Shown: positions 14,933 to 23,656, numbered from the stretch's first letter. The stretch is DNA of 23,857 bases from Caryophanales bacterium UBA6331 (GCA_002438065.1 DJSP01000109.1:1-23857); one strand, 5' to 3'. The notes: a model not told the origin generated them from the sequence alone. Program-made: numbers and translations.

Positions 14933-16645
14933 CTACCTCCCCTTAATTCCTGGTATTTTTGGATCATCATTAGCAATATATTCAAAAGTACCACTATTAA
15001 ATCTAGATTGTAAATCTTCACTTGTTACCGAAATTAACTCCTTATTTGGATTATAGTAAAAGTAAATAGTTTCATTAGGATTATTTTTAAATCCTTCTTT
15101 ATTCAAAGCAACTATTACACTAGGCATCGCCACTTTATCTTTATCAAAAGGTTCATTATTTCGAATAATTATTATCTTAACATTATTTTTTCTTTCTTCT
15201 TCATTAAATAATATCTTTTTTAAATGTAAAGCATACGATAATGAATCAATTCCAACCATATCTTTTTTATTAACTTTATCAATTAGTATAGATAATTTTT
15301 CATCTAACGAAACTTCTTTTAAATTATCGGTCTTATTTGTATATTCATCCAATAATTCATCTAAGCTTTCATTCTTTAAAATATCATCAACACATTTATT
15401 TTTTTCCTGACTTGCAACTAACATATACATTTTTTGATATGCATCAACAAATTCACCCACTGTTTCAAAATTTTTATTTAGGCAATTAATCCCCACCAAA
15501 GGATGATTTATTTTCGCATTCGCAATATCGCCTTGTAATATTGATGTTACCGAATCAGCATTAACTAAATATTTTCCGCATCTAAAATCTAAATTAGCAT
15601 GTCCATCACCATAAGCTTCTCCAATAGAAGCAACATAATTACTTGTAAAATTAATACCCAACATATTCAAAAATTTAGCATATATAATATTAAACTCAAA
15701 ACAAACAACTTGATTATTTTTTGGCGTTATTGAAGCAATATGACTTGTATATCTATGTTTTTCTACTGCAACACCAATTTGATTAACCGCATAATATTCC
15801 TCATCATAAGTTAATACTTTACACATTTTAATATAAATATAAATTGCCATTTCTAGTTCACTTGCATCATAAGGAAATCCATCCATAATCGCATTTTCTA
15901 AATCACTATCTATTTTAATTTCTTTATATTTAACATCCGTTGTATAAACAAATTTATTTATCGCCTCTAAATCAATTATCTGCATAGAATATAAACTATT
16001 ATGTCTTTTAATAAAATTCTCCGGTAATTCATAGTTATCAACCACATTACTTTCTCTTAAAAACTTACACATAGCATAAATTAAATATACTTTAGGTATT
16101 CCATTAATATCTTTTATATTATCATCTTTACATATTTCATTAAATTTATCATCACTTAATCTCATTAAATTCATCATATTTTCAAACGGTATCGAATAAC
16201 TTACACCATCTATCAAGACATTATATATATAATTTTTATATTTTTCTAAAAACTTATCATACGAAATATAACTTCTTAATTTTTCAAATCTCTCTTTTTC
16301 TTCACTATTTAAACTAATTTGATTTATGTTTAATAATTTTTTAATTCCATTAATAATAGTTGTCTTATCATATCCAACATTTGTACCCATATCACCATTA
16401 ATAATAACTGCAACTATAAATCTATCAGTTGCATCATAAAAATAACGACTAGCATATTCAAAATAATTATCATCGTCTAATATCCTTTTTAAAAATTCTG
16501 TATAAACTTCTATATCACCCACCATTATAGTTTTACTATCTTTAATATAATCTATTTCTTCCATAGGCGTAAACAAAGTATAATCTGTCATTCTTTGTAA
16601 ATAAGGATATTTTTTTAATTGTTTTTCAATCGTTAATTTTTCCAC
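14933..16645 (-). CDS. Transglutaminase-like (papain-fold) protein
   Basis: 570 residues. Residues 260-370 resemble the transglutaminase core: a leading helix ELEMAIYIYIKMCKVLTYDE, then Cys315 in VVCFEFNIIYAKFLNMLGI, His349 in GDGHANLDF and Asp364 in YLVNADSV, a credible Cys-His-Asp triad. Such enzymes cleave or cross-link peptides, or deamidate or modify proteins. The first 250 and last 180 residues are not recognised; no signal peptide or membrane helix is seen, so it should act in the cytoplasm. It starts at GTG four bases after the AAA ATPase stop (AAGGTGATTATGTG), indicating coupling. No other start is supported. Confidence 0.7.
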   Translation of the reverse strand: MEKLTIEKQLKKYPYLQRMTDYTLFTPMEEIDYIKDSKTIMVGDIEVYTEFLKRILDDDNYFEYASRYFYDATDRFIVAVIINGDMGTNVGYDKTTIINGIKKLLNINQISLNSEEKERFEKLRSYISYDKFLEKYKNYIYNVLIDGVSYSIPFENMMNLMRLSDDKFNEICKDDNIKDINGIPKVYLIYAMCKFLRESNVVDNYELPENFIKRHNSLYSMQIIDLEAINKFVYTTDVKYKEIKIDSDLENAIMDGFPYDASELEMAIYIYIKMCKVLTYDEEYYAVNQIGVAVEKHRYTSHIASITPKNNQVVCFEFNIIYAKFLNMLGINFTSNYVASIGEAYGDGHANLDFRCGKYLVNADSVTSILQGDIANAKINHPLVGINCLNKNFETVGEFVDAYQKMYMLVASQEKNKCVDDILKNESLDELLDEYTNKTDNLKEVSLDEKLSILIDKVNKKDMVGIDSLSYALHLKKILFNEEERKNNVKIIIIRNNEPFDKDKVAMPSVIVALNKEGFKNNPNETIYFYYNPNKELISVTSEDLQSRFNSGTFEYIANDDPKIPGIKGR

Positions 16646-16649
16646 ATAA

Positions 16650-17513
16650 TCACCTTCTATTCTTTAAATTCATCTTCATGTTCCTTAAAAAATTATAGTA
16701 AACTAATACATTTGGTAGTTCAGTCCATTTTCTAGTTCTAACAGAAATATCATCTAAATTATATATCTTCGCATCATATAAATTTAATAAAAATGGTGAA
16801 TGCGTTGAAATAATAAATTGACAATTATAAAAACTAACTGAATCTTCAATAAATTTCTTTAACTTTAATTGATTTTCAGCAGATAAACTATTTTCCGTTT
16901 CATCTAAAATATAAATACTATCTTCATCAATTTCTTTTACCCAAAACATAAGAGCTGACTCTCCATTTGAGTTTTCAATAATATTATTATTTGAAAGTCT
17001 TTCTCTAACAAATTTTGACATTGTTTTTTTCTTAGCGTCATATATATTTCTAAGTTCTTTATAATCATTAATTGAATCATCACTATTAAATTTATAATCT
17101 AAATATTCCTTAGATAATGCTTCTTTTTTACGATTTACATTTGAGTTAATTGATCTAATATCTAACAAATAATCAAATACATCGTCACTAGTAACAAGTT
17201 TAATTTCTAAAGGCTCATCATAAGACATTTCATACTTGCAAAGTTTTACATATTCATCAAAATAAGAACCCTTATTTATTTCATTTAAAATTTTCGCATT
17301 AAGCTTTTGTGATATCATATTAATTAATGTAGATTTACCAGAACCATTTCCACCATAAAATATTGTTATATTATCAAATTCTATATCTTCAAATTGTTTA
17401 GAAGAAAATAAATGTAAAGGATAATAATTATTAAATATATTTCTTCTTTCTATTAACGGAATTGTTGATTCTCTATCACCATTTAATAATTTAAAACTCT
17501 TTAAGTAAAGCAT
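16650..17513 (-). CDS. AAA/ABC-type ATPase (predicted ATPase, SMC-like)
   Basis: 287 residues from ATG 17513 (GGTGG 5 bases upstream; GTG 17522 also in frame). Walker A GGNGSGKST (54-62), a signature-like NSNGESALMFW (about 181-191), Walker B YILDETENSLS (202-208 core) and a switch His in IISTHSPFLL (H238). The middle (about 90-180) is helical and replaces the long coiled coil of larger relatives. Family members resemble the SMC/OLD-type AAA ATPases found in DNA repair and many defence systems. It is the first gene of a three-gene operon with the transglutaminase-like protein and the 69-aa protein, and it probably uses ATP to regulate or load the partner. Confidence 0.85.
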   Translation of the reverse strand: MLYLKSFKLLNGDRESTIPLIERRNIFNNYYPLHLFSSKQFEDIEFDNITIFYGGNGSGKSTLINMISQKLNAKILNEINKGSYFDEYVKLCKYEMSYDEPLEIKLVTSDDVFDYLLDIRSINSNVNRKKEALSKEYLDYKFNSDDSINDYKELRNIYDAKKKTMSKFVRERLSNNNIIENSNGESALMFWVKEIDEDSIYILDETENSLSAENQLKLKKFIEDSVSFYNCQFIISTHSPFLLNLYDAKIYNLDDISVRTRKWTELPNVLVYYNFLRNMKMNLKNRR

Positions 17514-17530
17514 TAAAACCACCTACCTAG

Positions 17531-17536
17531 ATTATA
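17531..17536 (-). promoter_or_regulatory. Candidate -10 of the AAA/transglutaminase operon
   Basis: A perfect TATAAT on the minus strand, 17 bases before the ATG. The -35 region (TATTAA) is poor, so an activator may be needed. The leader would be only about 10 bases. Confidence 0.4.
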
Positions 17537-17597
17537 ATATATTTTAATTAATTTTAATAGATTCTACTTTAACCAATTTACAAAGCTAATATATTTT

Positions 17598-17630
17598 AAG
17601 CAAGATTTAAGTAAGATTTAAGCAAGATAT
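17598..17630. repeat. Three tandem 11-bp repeats upstream of the fic promoter
   Basis: AAGCAAGATTT (17598-17608), AAGTAAGATTT (17609-17619) and AAGCAAGATAT (17620-17630). Spacing of one helical turn places each copy on the same DNA face, directly before the -35 at 17632 and between two divergent transcription units. They may bind an activator or a repressor. Confidence 0.75.
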
Positions 17631-17631
17631 A

Positions 17632-17660
17632 TTGTAAAAAAGTTTATTATTTGTTAAAAT
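17632..17660 (+). promoter_or_regulatory. Promoter of the fic gene
   Basis: TTGTAA (17632-17637), 17 bases, TAAAAT (17655-17660). Transcription would begin near 17667, close to the ribosome site AAGAGGTG. Confidence 0.55.
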
Positions 17661-17686
17661 ATATTTAGTAATAAGAGGTGATGTTT

Positions 17687-18679
17687 ATGGAAAACTACAA
17701 TCCACCATTTGAAATTACAAATGAAATGTTAACAAGAATATCTAATATTATGGAAAAAATAGGAAAATTAGATAATTATTCCTATTTAGATAAAACTCCA
17801 TATCTTAGAAAGCAAACAAAGATTAATTCAATTCATTCTTCTCTTGCTATTGAAAATAATAAATTAAACCTTAAACAAGTTAAAGATGTAATTAATGGTA
17901 AAATGGTAATTGGAGAACAAAAAGATATTCAAGAAGTTAAGAATGCATATAAAGCTTATGAAATGTTAAAAGAAATTAATCCATATTCCATAAAAGAATT
18001 AAAAAAGATTCATGGAATTATGACATTTTTGACAGTTGAACAATCCGGAGAGTTTAGAAATGGACCCGAAGGTGTATTTGATGGAGAAAAATGTATATTT
18101 ATATGTCCGCCAGAAGAGATGGTAAATCCATTAATGGAAAATTTATTTTCTTGGCTAAATAAAAATAAAGATACCATTCATCCATTAATACTTTCTAGTG
18201 TTTTTCACTATGAATTTGTTTTTATTCATCCTTTTAGTGATGGCAATGGTAGAATGGCCAGATTATGGCAAAATGTTTTATTATATAAATGGAAAAGTAT
18301 TTTTGAATATTTACCAATTGAGTCAAAAATTCATAAATATCAAGAAGATTATTATAAAGCAATTAATAATAGCCATAAAAATGGTAACTCAAATGAATTT
18401 ATAAATTTTATGTTAAAAATGATAGATGAAACGTTAGAAGAAGCAATTAACAATTCATATAAGCCAATTACAAATGAGCAATTAAACATTAATAAATTAT
18501 TAAGTGTATTAGAGCCAAATGTTCCATTATCAGCAAATGAAATAATGAATAAACTTGGCATTAAATCTAAAGAAACACTAAGAAATGGTTATATAGATCC
18601 CGCTATAAAACAAGAATTAATTAAATTAACTATTCCTGATAAAATTACAAGTAAAAATCAAAAATATTACAAAGACTAA
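17687..18679 (+). CDS. Fic-family AMP-transferase (class II, self-inhibited)
   Basis: 330 residues from ATG 17687 (AAGAGGTG 6 bases upstream; ATG 17681 also in frame). The catalytic loop HPFSDGNGRMAR (181-192) matches the HPFxxGNGRxxR motif, so it should transfer AMP from ATP to a Ser, Thr or Tyr on a target protein. The inhibitory motif (S/T)xxxE(G/N) is present near the N-terminus as SLAIEN (52-57), as in class II Fic proteins that restrain themselves. The C-terminal part (about 262-330, LSANEIMNKLGIKSKETLRNG) is a winged-helix domain that may bind DNA and autoregulate. It is divergent from the AAA/transglutaminase operon. The target is unknown. Confidence 0.92.
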   Translation: MENYNPPFEITNEMLTRISNIMEKIGKLDNYSYLDKTPYLRKQTKINSIHSSLAIENNKLNLKQVKDVINGKMVIGEQKDIQEVKNAYKAYEMLKEINPYSIKELKKIHGIMTFLTVEQSGEFRNGPEGVFDGEKCIFICPPEEMVNPLMENLFSWLNKNKDTIHPLILSSVFHYEFVFIHPFSDGNGRMARLWQNVLLYKWKSIFEYLPIESKIHKYQEDYYKAINNSHKNGNSNEFINFMLKMIDETLEEAINNSYKPITNEQLNINKLLSVLEPNVPLSANEIMNKLGIKSKETLRNGYIDPAIKQELIKLTIPDKITSKNQKYYKD

Positions 18680-18869
18680 AAATTATACGCAAAAAATTTA
18701 GTATATTATTTTTAATTTTTACTTTTTTGCTTCAAAAATTTGCTTTATACTTAAATTTATAAAGTAATCCAAAATTAAGAAATGCGATTAAAAAGTTTAC
18801 TTTCTTAGTTAAAGAATAACTTAACAAACCATCTATTTTAATGTATATTTATTATAGGTGAACTAAGAT

Positions 18870-19790
18870 ATGGCAAAATATAAAAAAATTAAAAATAATA
18901 TCAAACGAAACTTTTTCGAAATTTTAATCTTACTTCTTGCTTTTTTAATCTTTAATAATCAAGCTAAAATTAAAAATTTATTTAATCAAAATAATAACCA
19001 AAACCAAAATCAAAACAACTACATAAATACAAACAATAATTTACTAAAAATTCATTACTTAGATGTTGGTCAAGGTGATTCAATCTTTATTGAACTACCT
19101 AATAATGAAACCATGTTAATCGATGCAGCAGAATCTAATCAAAGTGAAAACATAATAAATTATATAAAAAATTTAAACTATCAAAAAATAGATTATGTTA
19201 TTGGCACGCATCCCCACACAGATCATATCGGTGGATTAAAAGACATTATTAATACTTTTGAAATAGGAAAAATTTATATGCCAAAAGCAGTATCAACCAC
19301 CAAAACATATGAAAGCCTTCTTATGGCAATCAAAGATAAAAATTTAAAAATTAACACTGCTAAAGCAGGCATCTCAATAATTGATACAAATACCTTAAAA
19401 ATAAACATTTTAGCTCCAAATAATGACACATATACTGAACTTAACAATTATTCAGTAGTAACCAAAATAACTTATGGAACAACTAAATTCTTATTTATGG
19501 GAGACGCTGAAAAACTTAGTGAAAATGAAATTAAAGAAGATGTTTCAGCCGATGTAATTAAAATAGGCCATCATGGTTCAAATACATCATCAGGCCTAAA
19601 TTTTATCAAAAAAGTAAACGCTAAATATGGAATTATCTCAGTTGGTTTAAACAACAAATACAATTTACCCAAAGAAGAAACAATTACAAACTGGGAAAAC
19701 TCTGGAACTAAAATATATTTAACAAGTACAAATGGAACTATTACAGCTACATCAGATGGAACAAACATTAAAATAGAAAGTGAGAAATAA
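18870..19790 (+). CDS. ComEC/Rec2-like metallo-beta-lactamase-fold hydrolase
   Basis: 306 residues with an N-terminal membrane segment (about 15-30) and an Asn/Gln-rich linker (39-58), then the MBL domain: HYLDVGQGDSIFIELP, metal motif THPHTDH (113-119), Asp211 in FMGDAE and His233/234 in IGHHGSN. This corresponds to the C-terminal domain of the competence protein ComEC standing alone as an anchored extracellular enzyme, probably a nuclease or phosphodiesterase. No ComEC channel domain is nearby. GGTGA precedes the ATG. It is followed by its usual partner DUF3006. Confidence 0.9.
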   Translation: MAKYKKIKNNIKRNFFEILILLLAFLIFNNQAKIKNLFNQNNNQNQNQNNYINTNNNLLKIHYLDVGQGDSIFIELPNNETMLIDAAESNQSENIINYIKNLNYQKIDYVIGTHPHTDHIGGLKDIINTFEIGKIYMPKAVSTTKTYESLLMAIKDKNLKINTAKAGISIIDTNTLKINILAPNNDTYTELNNYSVVTKITYGTTKFLFMGDAEKLSENEIKEDVSADVIKIGHHGSNTSSGLNFIKKVNAKYGIISVGLNNKYNLPKEETITNWENSGTKIYLTSTNGTITATSDGTNIKIESEK

Positions 19791-19791
19791 T

Positions 19792-19989
19792 ATGACAATA
19801 ACAATTGATCGAATAGAAGATAATTATTTAATAGTTGAATTAGAAAACGGTAAAACAATTGATATACCAAAAGAATTAATTCCTAATGCCAAAGAAAATG
19901 ATATTTATACTATCACGTTAAATGAAAGTGAAATGAAAAAAAGAAAAAATAACATTAACAATTTAATAAATAATCTTTTCATAGATTAA
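19792..19989 (+). CDS. DUF3006 family protein
   Basis: 65 residues, MTITIDRIEDNYLIVELENG..., with the DUF3006 pattern of a short beta-rich start (VELENGKTIDIPKELIP) and a Lys/Asn-rich helical end. It begins one base after the MBL hydrolase stop. DUF3006 proteins are often found next to ComEC-like MBL hydrolases; the function is unknown. Confidence 0.85.
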   Translation: MTITIDRIEDNYLIVELENGKTIDIPKELIPNAKENDIYTITLNESEMKKRKNNINNLINNLFID

Positions 19990-19990
19990 G

Positions 19991-20016
19991 AGGTGCTCTT
20001 TTACAGCACCTTTTTT
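19991..20016 (+). terminator. Terminator of the MBL-DUF3006 operon
   Basis: AGGTGCT, 7-base loop, AGCACCT, then TTTTT; begins one base after the DUF3006 stop. Confidence 0.9.
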
Positions 20017-20095
20017 AATCAAATAAAACAAACATTAATAATTTTATTTTAATTACTCTAAGATATTCACTTAAAACACTTAAAAAATTTATCAT
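20015..20095 (-). CDS. Possible 26-aa peptide with a sequestered ribosome site
   Basis: ATG at 20095 opens a 26-codon frame (MINFLSVLSEYLRVIKIKLL..., amphipathic then hydrophobic) ending at TAA 20015. A strong GGGAGGA lies 9 bases upstream, and it is buried in the stem formed with AAATTCCACC at about 20140-20149. Such a layout is known from type I toxins, but this hairpin also works as the terminator of the amidotransferase gene. Expression is unproven. Confidence 0.25.
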   Translation of the reverse strand: MINFLSVLSEYLRVIKIKLLMFVLFD

Positions 20096-20096
20096 A

Positions 20097-20149
20097 AAAA
20101 AATTCCTCCCTTCTATATATATTTATTACCAAAAAAGGTGGAATTTACT
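20097..20149 (-). terminator. Terminator-like hairpin after the amidotransferase gene
   Basis: Minus strand AAATTCCACC pairs with GGGAGGAATTT (one T-T mismatch) across a long AT-rich loop and is followed by T residues. Confidence 0.55.
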
Positions 20150-20153
20150 TTTT

Positions 20154-20837
20154 TTATTTACACATTTTTATAAAATAATTAAAAATTTTACATGAATTAT
20201 CATCCATTATATATTCTGGATGCCATTGTAACCCCATAATAAATTTCTTATCTTTAACCTCTACTCCTTCAACTATATCATCATCACTAATTGCATTTAT
20301 TTTAAGCATTTCATTAAGTTCAAAATCAACTATATCATGATGAACACTATTTACAAGCATAACATCAGTTCCTACTATCCTATAGAGTAAACTATCTTTA
20401 TCTATATAAACATTATGTGCATATTCAAATGGATTTTTATAATGATTAATATAATTTACTCTATTCTCCATTGCAAACTTATATCTATTTTTAGCAAGAC
20501 AACTACAAAGTGCTTGAAATCCTAAACAAATACCAAGTAAAGGTTTATTATTATCTACCGCATACTTAATAATATATTCATCAAAATTATGATAATAACT
20601 ACCTCCTGGTAAAACAAAACCATCACATTTATCTAAAATATAAGATAATTTATTTTCATTAACCTTATCCACACCTTGATTTATTTCATTATAATTATAA
20701 TCTTCAGTTGGCAAAATACTTACTAAACAAACATCATCATATCTAGTTAGTACTCTTCTGATTTGTTCATGTACTTGGCTTATATCTTGACCATCTAAAT
20801 TTTTATACATTCTTGAAACTATTCCAATTAAAACCAT
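20154..20837 (-). CDS. Class I glutamine amidotransferase-like hydrolase (peptidase C26)
   Basis: 227 residues. The class I amidotransferase fold is clear: CDGFVLPGG, nucleophile Cys104 in LLGICLGFQAL, VNSVHHDIV, and His206/Glu208 in GLQWHPEYI complete the Cys-His-Glu triad. The pattern matches the C26 group that includes gamma-glutamyl-gamma-aminobutyrate hydrolase (PuuD), though the exact substrate (a gamma-glutamyl amide) is not shown. It is a single minus-strand gene of usual length. Confidence 0.85.
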   Translation of the reverse strand: MVLIGIVSRMYKNLDGQDISQVHEQIRRVLTRYDDVCLVSILPTEDYNYNEINQGVDKVNENKLSYILDKCDGFVLPGGSYYHNFDEYIIKYAVDNNKPLLGICLGFQALCSCLAKNRYKFAMENRVNYINHYKNPFEYAHNVYIDKDSLLYRIVGTDVMLVNSVHHDIVDFELNEMLKINAISDDDIVEGVEVKDKKFIMGLQWHPEYIMDDNSCKIFNYFIKMCK

Positions 20838-20924
20838 TTTATATCTCCCATTAAAATATAATATTTAAAAATAACTATTAATATAACTATAATAATTAAA
20901 CTTGGTCGTCAATTAGGCAAGTTA

Positions 20925-21173
20925 CTATAACTCTTTTACACTCTTAATATCTGCAAGTTCTAACCTATATTTTTGTTTAACATCCGGATATTTTTCATGA
21001 TCAACTTCACTCATAAACATGTCATAAGGTCTAATCCATAATTTATTATCGCCATATAACGCTCTATAAACAACATATTTTTCCTTAGTTTCAGAGTTAT
21101 AAGCAACATCAATTACCAAATAATAATCACCTTTAAAATGTTTATAAACTCTATTAATTTGTAATTCTCTCAT
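20925..21173 (-). CDS. DUF1653 family protein
   Basis: 82 residues. The DUF1653 pattern is evident: VYKHFKGDYYLVIDVAYNSETK, KYVVYRALYGDNKLWIRPYDMF and VDHEKYPDVKQKYRL. It is a small beta-rich cytoplasmic protein of unknown function. It starts 15 bases after the DUF2207 gene, with GGAAA as a weak ribosome site, so it is probably the third gene of the lemA operon. Confidence 0.9.
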   Translation of the reverse strand: MRELQINRVYKHFKGDYYLVIDVAYNSETKEKYVVYRALYGDNKLWIRPYDMFMSEVDHEKYPDVKQKYRLELADIKSVKEL

Positions 21174-21188
21174 AAATTATTTTCCATA

Positions 21189-23063
21189 CTACCAAGAACT
21201 TCCTCCGCCACCGCCGGAGCCGCCGCCAGAGAATCCTCCACCACTAAATCCTCCGCCAGATGAACTATATCCACCAGAAGATTGTGGTCTTGAATTCATA
21301 ACTCGGTTGGCACTATGAATTGTACGGTTTAAAGAACGATTAAATATGTAATAATCAAAGGTATCAGCTGATTCATACCAATCTGGAGGTGCAATAGCAA
21401 TTCCTTCAAATTGTTTTATCCAAGCATCACTTACACCTAATACATACGCATAAGGTAAAATATTATAAAAGTATGCTGGATCATCATGAACTAAACTTTC
21501 TAACTTATCTTTTTCAGCAGTTTCTAAAAATTTTTTAAATCCATTAATTTCTCCTAATATTTTAGTTCCATATTCCGTTCTCTTAACCACAATAACATAA
21601 AAGAAATAAATCAAATATGTACAAACCATACATAATATAAAACCAATTAAATAAACTGTATCATAATAAATATATTCAAAACCAACCAAACTAAAATTAA
21701 ATATTGCAAGTCCCACAACAAATATTCCCGCAAAAATTAATGAATTAGTTAGTCCCATTTTAGTATAATTATTATCATAAATTAAACTAAACATTATTAA
21801 AATTATTGTTCCAACAAAATTAACAATAATTAATGGAAAATACATGTCACTAAACTTATAACCTATAGCCGGAATAAGTGTTGATAAAGTTGCAGATATA
21901 AACATTAAGAAAAATAACAAAACTCTCTTACTACTTGCTTGACTACTAAATAATTTTTTCTTATTAACTGATTTATTTTTACTATAAAGAATAGAATTTA
22001 CTGTATTATAAAATTCTTCATCTAATTCTTTACTAGCAACTGTATCTTTACCAGATTTAAATAAACCTTTAAAAAACAACTCTTCTTCTTTATTATTTCC
22101 ATCATATTCTTTAACTTTTTGAATAGTAAATTTACTTTTACTTTTTTCATCTTCAATAATTTTAATATAACCCTTACTTGCTAAATATACTAAAAGAGAT
22201 ACTGCATCGTTTGAATTAACACTTCCTTTTTTAGCAAACGCTATATCTAAACTATTCATATTTTCTGGTGGATAAAATGAAACAACATCAACAACTTGAT
22301 CATCTTTTCCATATTTTTTCCACATTATATAAGCAACTATCACGCCTAATACAGGAATAACATAGTACCAACATTCCATCAAACTAGCACTAGCTGATTT
22401 TCTAATAAAGTATCCATCAGGTAATTCAAGTCTTACATTTAATCCTTCTCCAGCTAACAAAGTTCCGTCAAAACTTCCCGTTATCACATTACCATCTACA
22501 TCATAACTAATATTATCTGTATAACTATAACCATATTCACCATAACTAAATCCCAGCTTATTTGCATCAAATTCTTTGGGCATTGTAATTTTAAAAGTTA
22601 CATTACTAATATCAGTATCCCAATTTGTACCAATAATATTAAAATATAATTCATCATACTTATTATTTTTATCAAGTCCAATATCATAATCATAAGAAAT
22701 AGCATAAGAATGTTTTCCTATGGGTGTTCTATCAGCACTACCAATTTTAAGAACATAATTACCATTTTCCCTAGAAGATTCAAATTCTTCACTAACCTTA
22801 ACATTAGATATTAAAACTCTATTTTTTTCATTATTACCATCTTGTCTTTTAATATTATTATATAAAGGAATTTTTCTAACAATTCCATGCTTACTAACAT
22901 TAAAATAAGTATCAATATTCTCTTTTACACTATATTTATTATATTCATCAACAACTATTTCAACATCATATTTTGTTATATCATAATCATTTGCATAACA
23001 ATTTAAACTAAAAAGAAAAAAAGTAAATATGCAAAATAATAAATTTATAATTTTTCTATTCAC
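21189..23063 (-). CDS. DUF2207 membrane protein with Gly/Ser-rich tail
   Basis: 624 residues. An N-terminal signal segment (FCIFTFFLFSLNCYA) leads into the extracytoplasmic DUF2207 domain (about 25-215: YDVEIVVDEYNKYSVKENID, NYVLKIG, VRLELPDGYF). A membrane helix follows (about 228-247), a cytoplasmic part (about 250-370), then four more helices (about 380-500) and a C-terminal domain ending in a glycine/serine run (SGGGFSGGG..., final GGSSW). This is the standard layout of the DUF2207 proteins found next to LemA in many bacteria. The function is unknown; an envelope role is inferred. It is the second gene after lemA. Confidence 0.92.
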   Translation of the reverse strand: MNRKIINLLFCIFTFFLFSLNCYANDYDITKYDVEIVVDEYNKYSVKENIDTYFNVSKHGIVRKIPLYNNIKRQDGNNEKNRVLISNVKVSEEFESSRENGNYVLKIGSADRTPIGKHSYAISYDYDIGLDKNNKYDELYFNIIGTNWDTDISNVTFKITMPKEFDANKLGFSYGEYGYSYTDNISYDVDGNVITGSFDGTLLAGEGLNVRLELPDGYFIRKSASASLMECWYYVIPVLGVIVAYIMWKKYGKDDQVVDVVSFYPPENMNSLDIAFAKKGSVNSNDAVSLLVYLASKGYIKIIEDEKSKSKFTIQKVKEYDGNNKEEELFFKGLFKSGKDTVASKELDEEFYNTVNSILYSKNKSVNKKKLFSSQASSKRVLLFFLMFISATLSTLIPAIGYKFSDMYFPLIIVNFVGTIILIMFSLIYDNNYTKMGLTNSLIFAGIFVVGLAIFNFSLVGFEYIYYDTVYLIGFILCMVCTYLIYFFYVIVVKRTEYGTKILGEINGFKKFLETAEKDKLESLVHDDPAYFYNILPYAYVLGVSDAWIKQFEGIAIAPPDWYESADTFDYYIFNRSLNRTIHSANRVMNSRPQSSGGYSSSGGGFSGGGFSGGGSGGGGGSSW

Positions 23064-23075
23064 TTTTTTCTCCTT

Positions 23076-23624
23076 CTAAAATTTTACTTTAATATTTTCT
23101 CTTTCAGCAGCATCTGCTTCAAACATAGTTTTAGTCTTAAATCCAAAAATACTAGCTACAATATTACTAGGAACCATTTCAATTTTATCATTATAAGTTC
23201 TAACAGTACCATTATAATATTTTCTTGAATTAGCAATATCTTCTTCAATCCTACTTAAATCATTACTTAATTCTTTAAAGTTTTCATTAGCCTTTAATTC
23301 TGGATAAGCTTCTGCTAAAGCCATAATCTTTGTTACACTTTGACTTAACTTTTGATTAGTTTTAACCTTTTCATCATCACTCATATTTTCATATGGAGTA
23401 TTTCTTAATGAAATAACTTCTTGTAAAGTATCTTTTTCATGTTTAGCATAACCTTTAACAGTTTCAACTAAATTAGGAATTAAATCCCATCTTTTCTTTA
23501 AATAAACATCCATAGTAGAAAATGCTTCTTTACAAGTATTTCTTAACCCAACTAAAGAATTATATGTTGATACTACCCAAAGTACAATAACTACTATTAC
23601 AGCTATTAATATCCATAGCCACAT
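23076..23624 (-). CDS. lemA: LemA family protein
   Basis: 182 residues from ATG 23624 (AAGGA 10 bases upstream; GTG 23633 also in frame). One N-terminal membrane helix (WLWILIAVIVVIVLWVV) is followed by the LemA helical bundle: YNSLVGLRNTCKEAFSTMDVYLKKRWDLIPNLVETVKGYAKHE..., then LSRIEEDIANSRKYYNGTVR and the conserved FKTKTMFEADAAERE near the end. LemA-type proteins are anchored with the coiled bundle facing the cytoplasm or periplasm; their role is not settled. It leads the lemA-DUF2207-DUF1653 operon. Confidence 0.96.
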   Translation of the reverse strand: MWLWILIAVIVVIVLWVVSTYNSLVGLRNTCKEAFSTMDVYLKKRWDLIPNLVETVKGYAKHEKDTLQEVISLRNTPYENMSDDEKVKTNQKLSQSVTKIMALAEAYPELKANENFKELSNDLSRIEEDIANSRKYYNGTVRTYNDKIEMVPSNIVASIFGFKTKTMFEADAAERENIKVKF

Positions 23625-23647
23625 AATTATCACATCCTTCTACTTAA

Positions 23648-23653
23648 ATTATA
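23648..23653 (-). promoter_or_regulatory. Candidate -10 of the lemA operon
   Basis: A perfect TATAAT on the minus strand, about 24 bases before the lemA ATG, with a poor -35 (TATTAT, 17 bases upstream). Confidence 0.35.
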
Positions 23654-23656
23654 CTA

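Noticed and set aside
18198..18561. Two short open frames, one on each strand, inside the fic region
   Set aside because: Both overlap the Fic gene in other frames and lack start signals.
19571..19870. Minus-strand open frame of 99 codons
   Set aside because: Antisense to the MBL hydrolase and DUF3006 genes.
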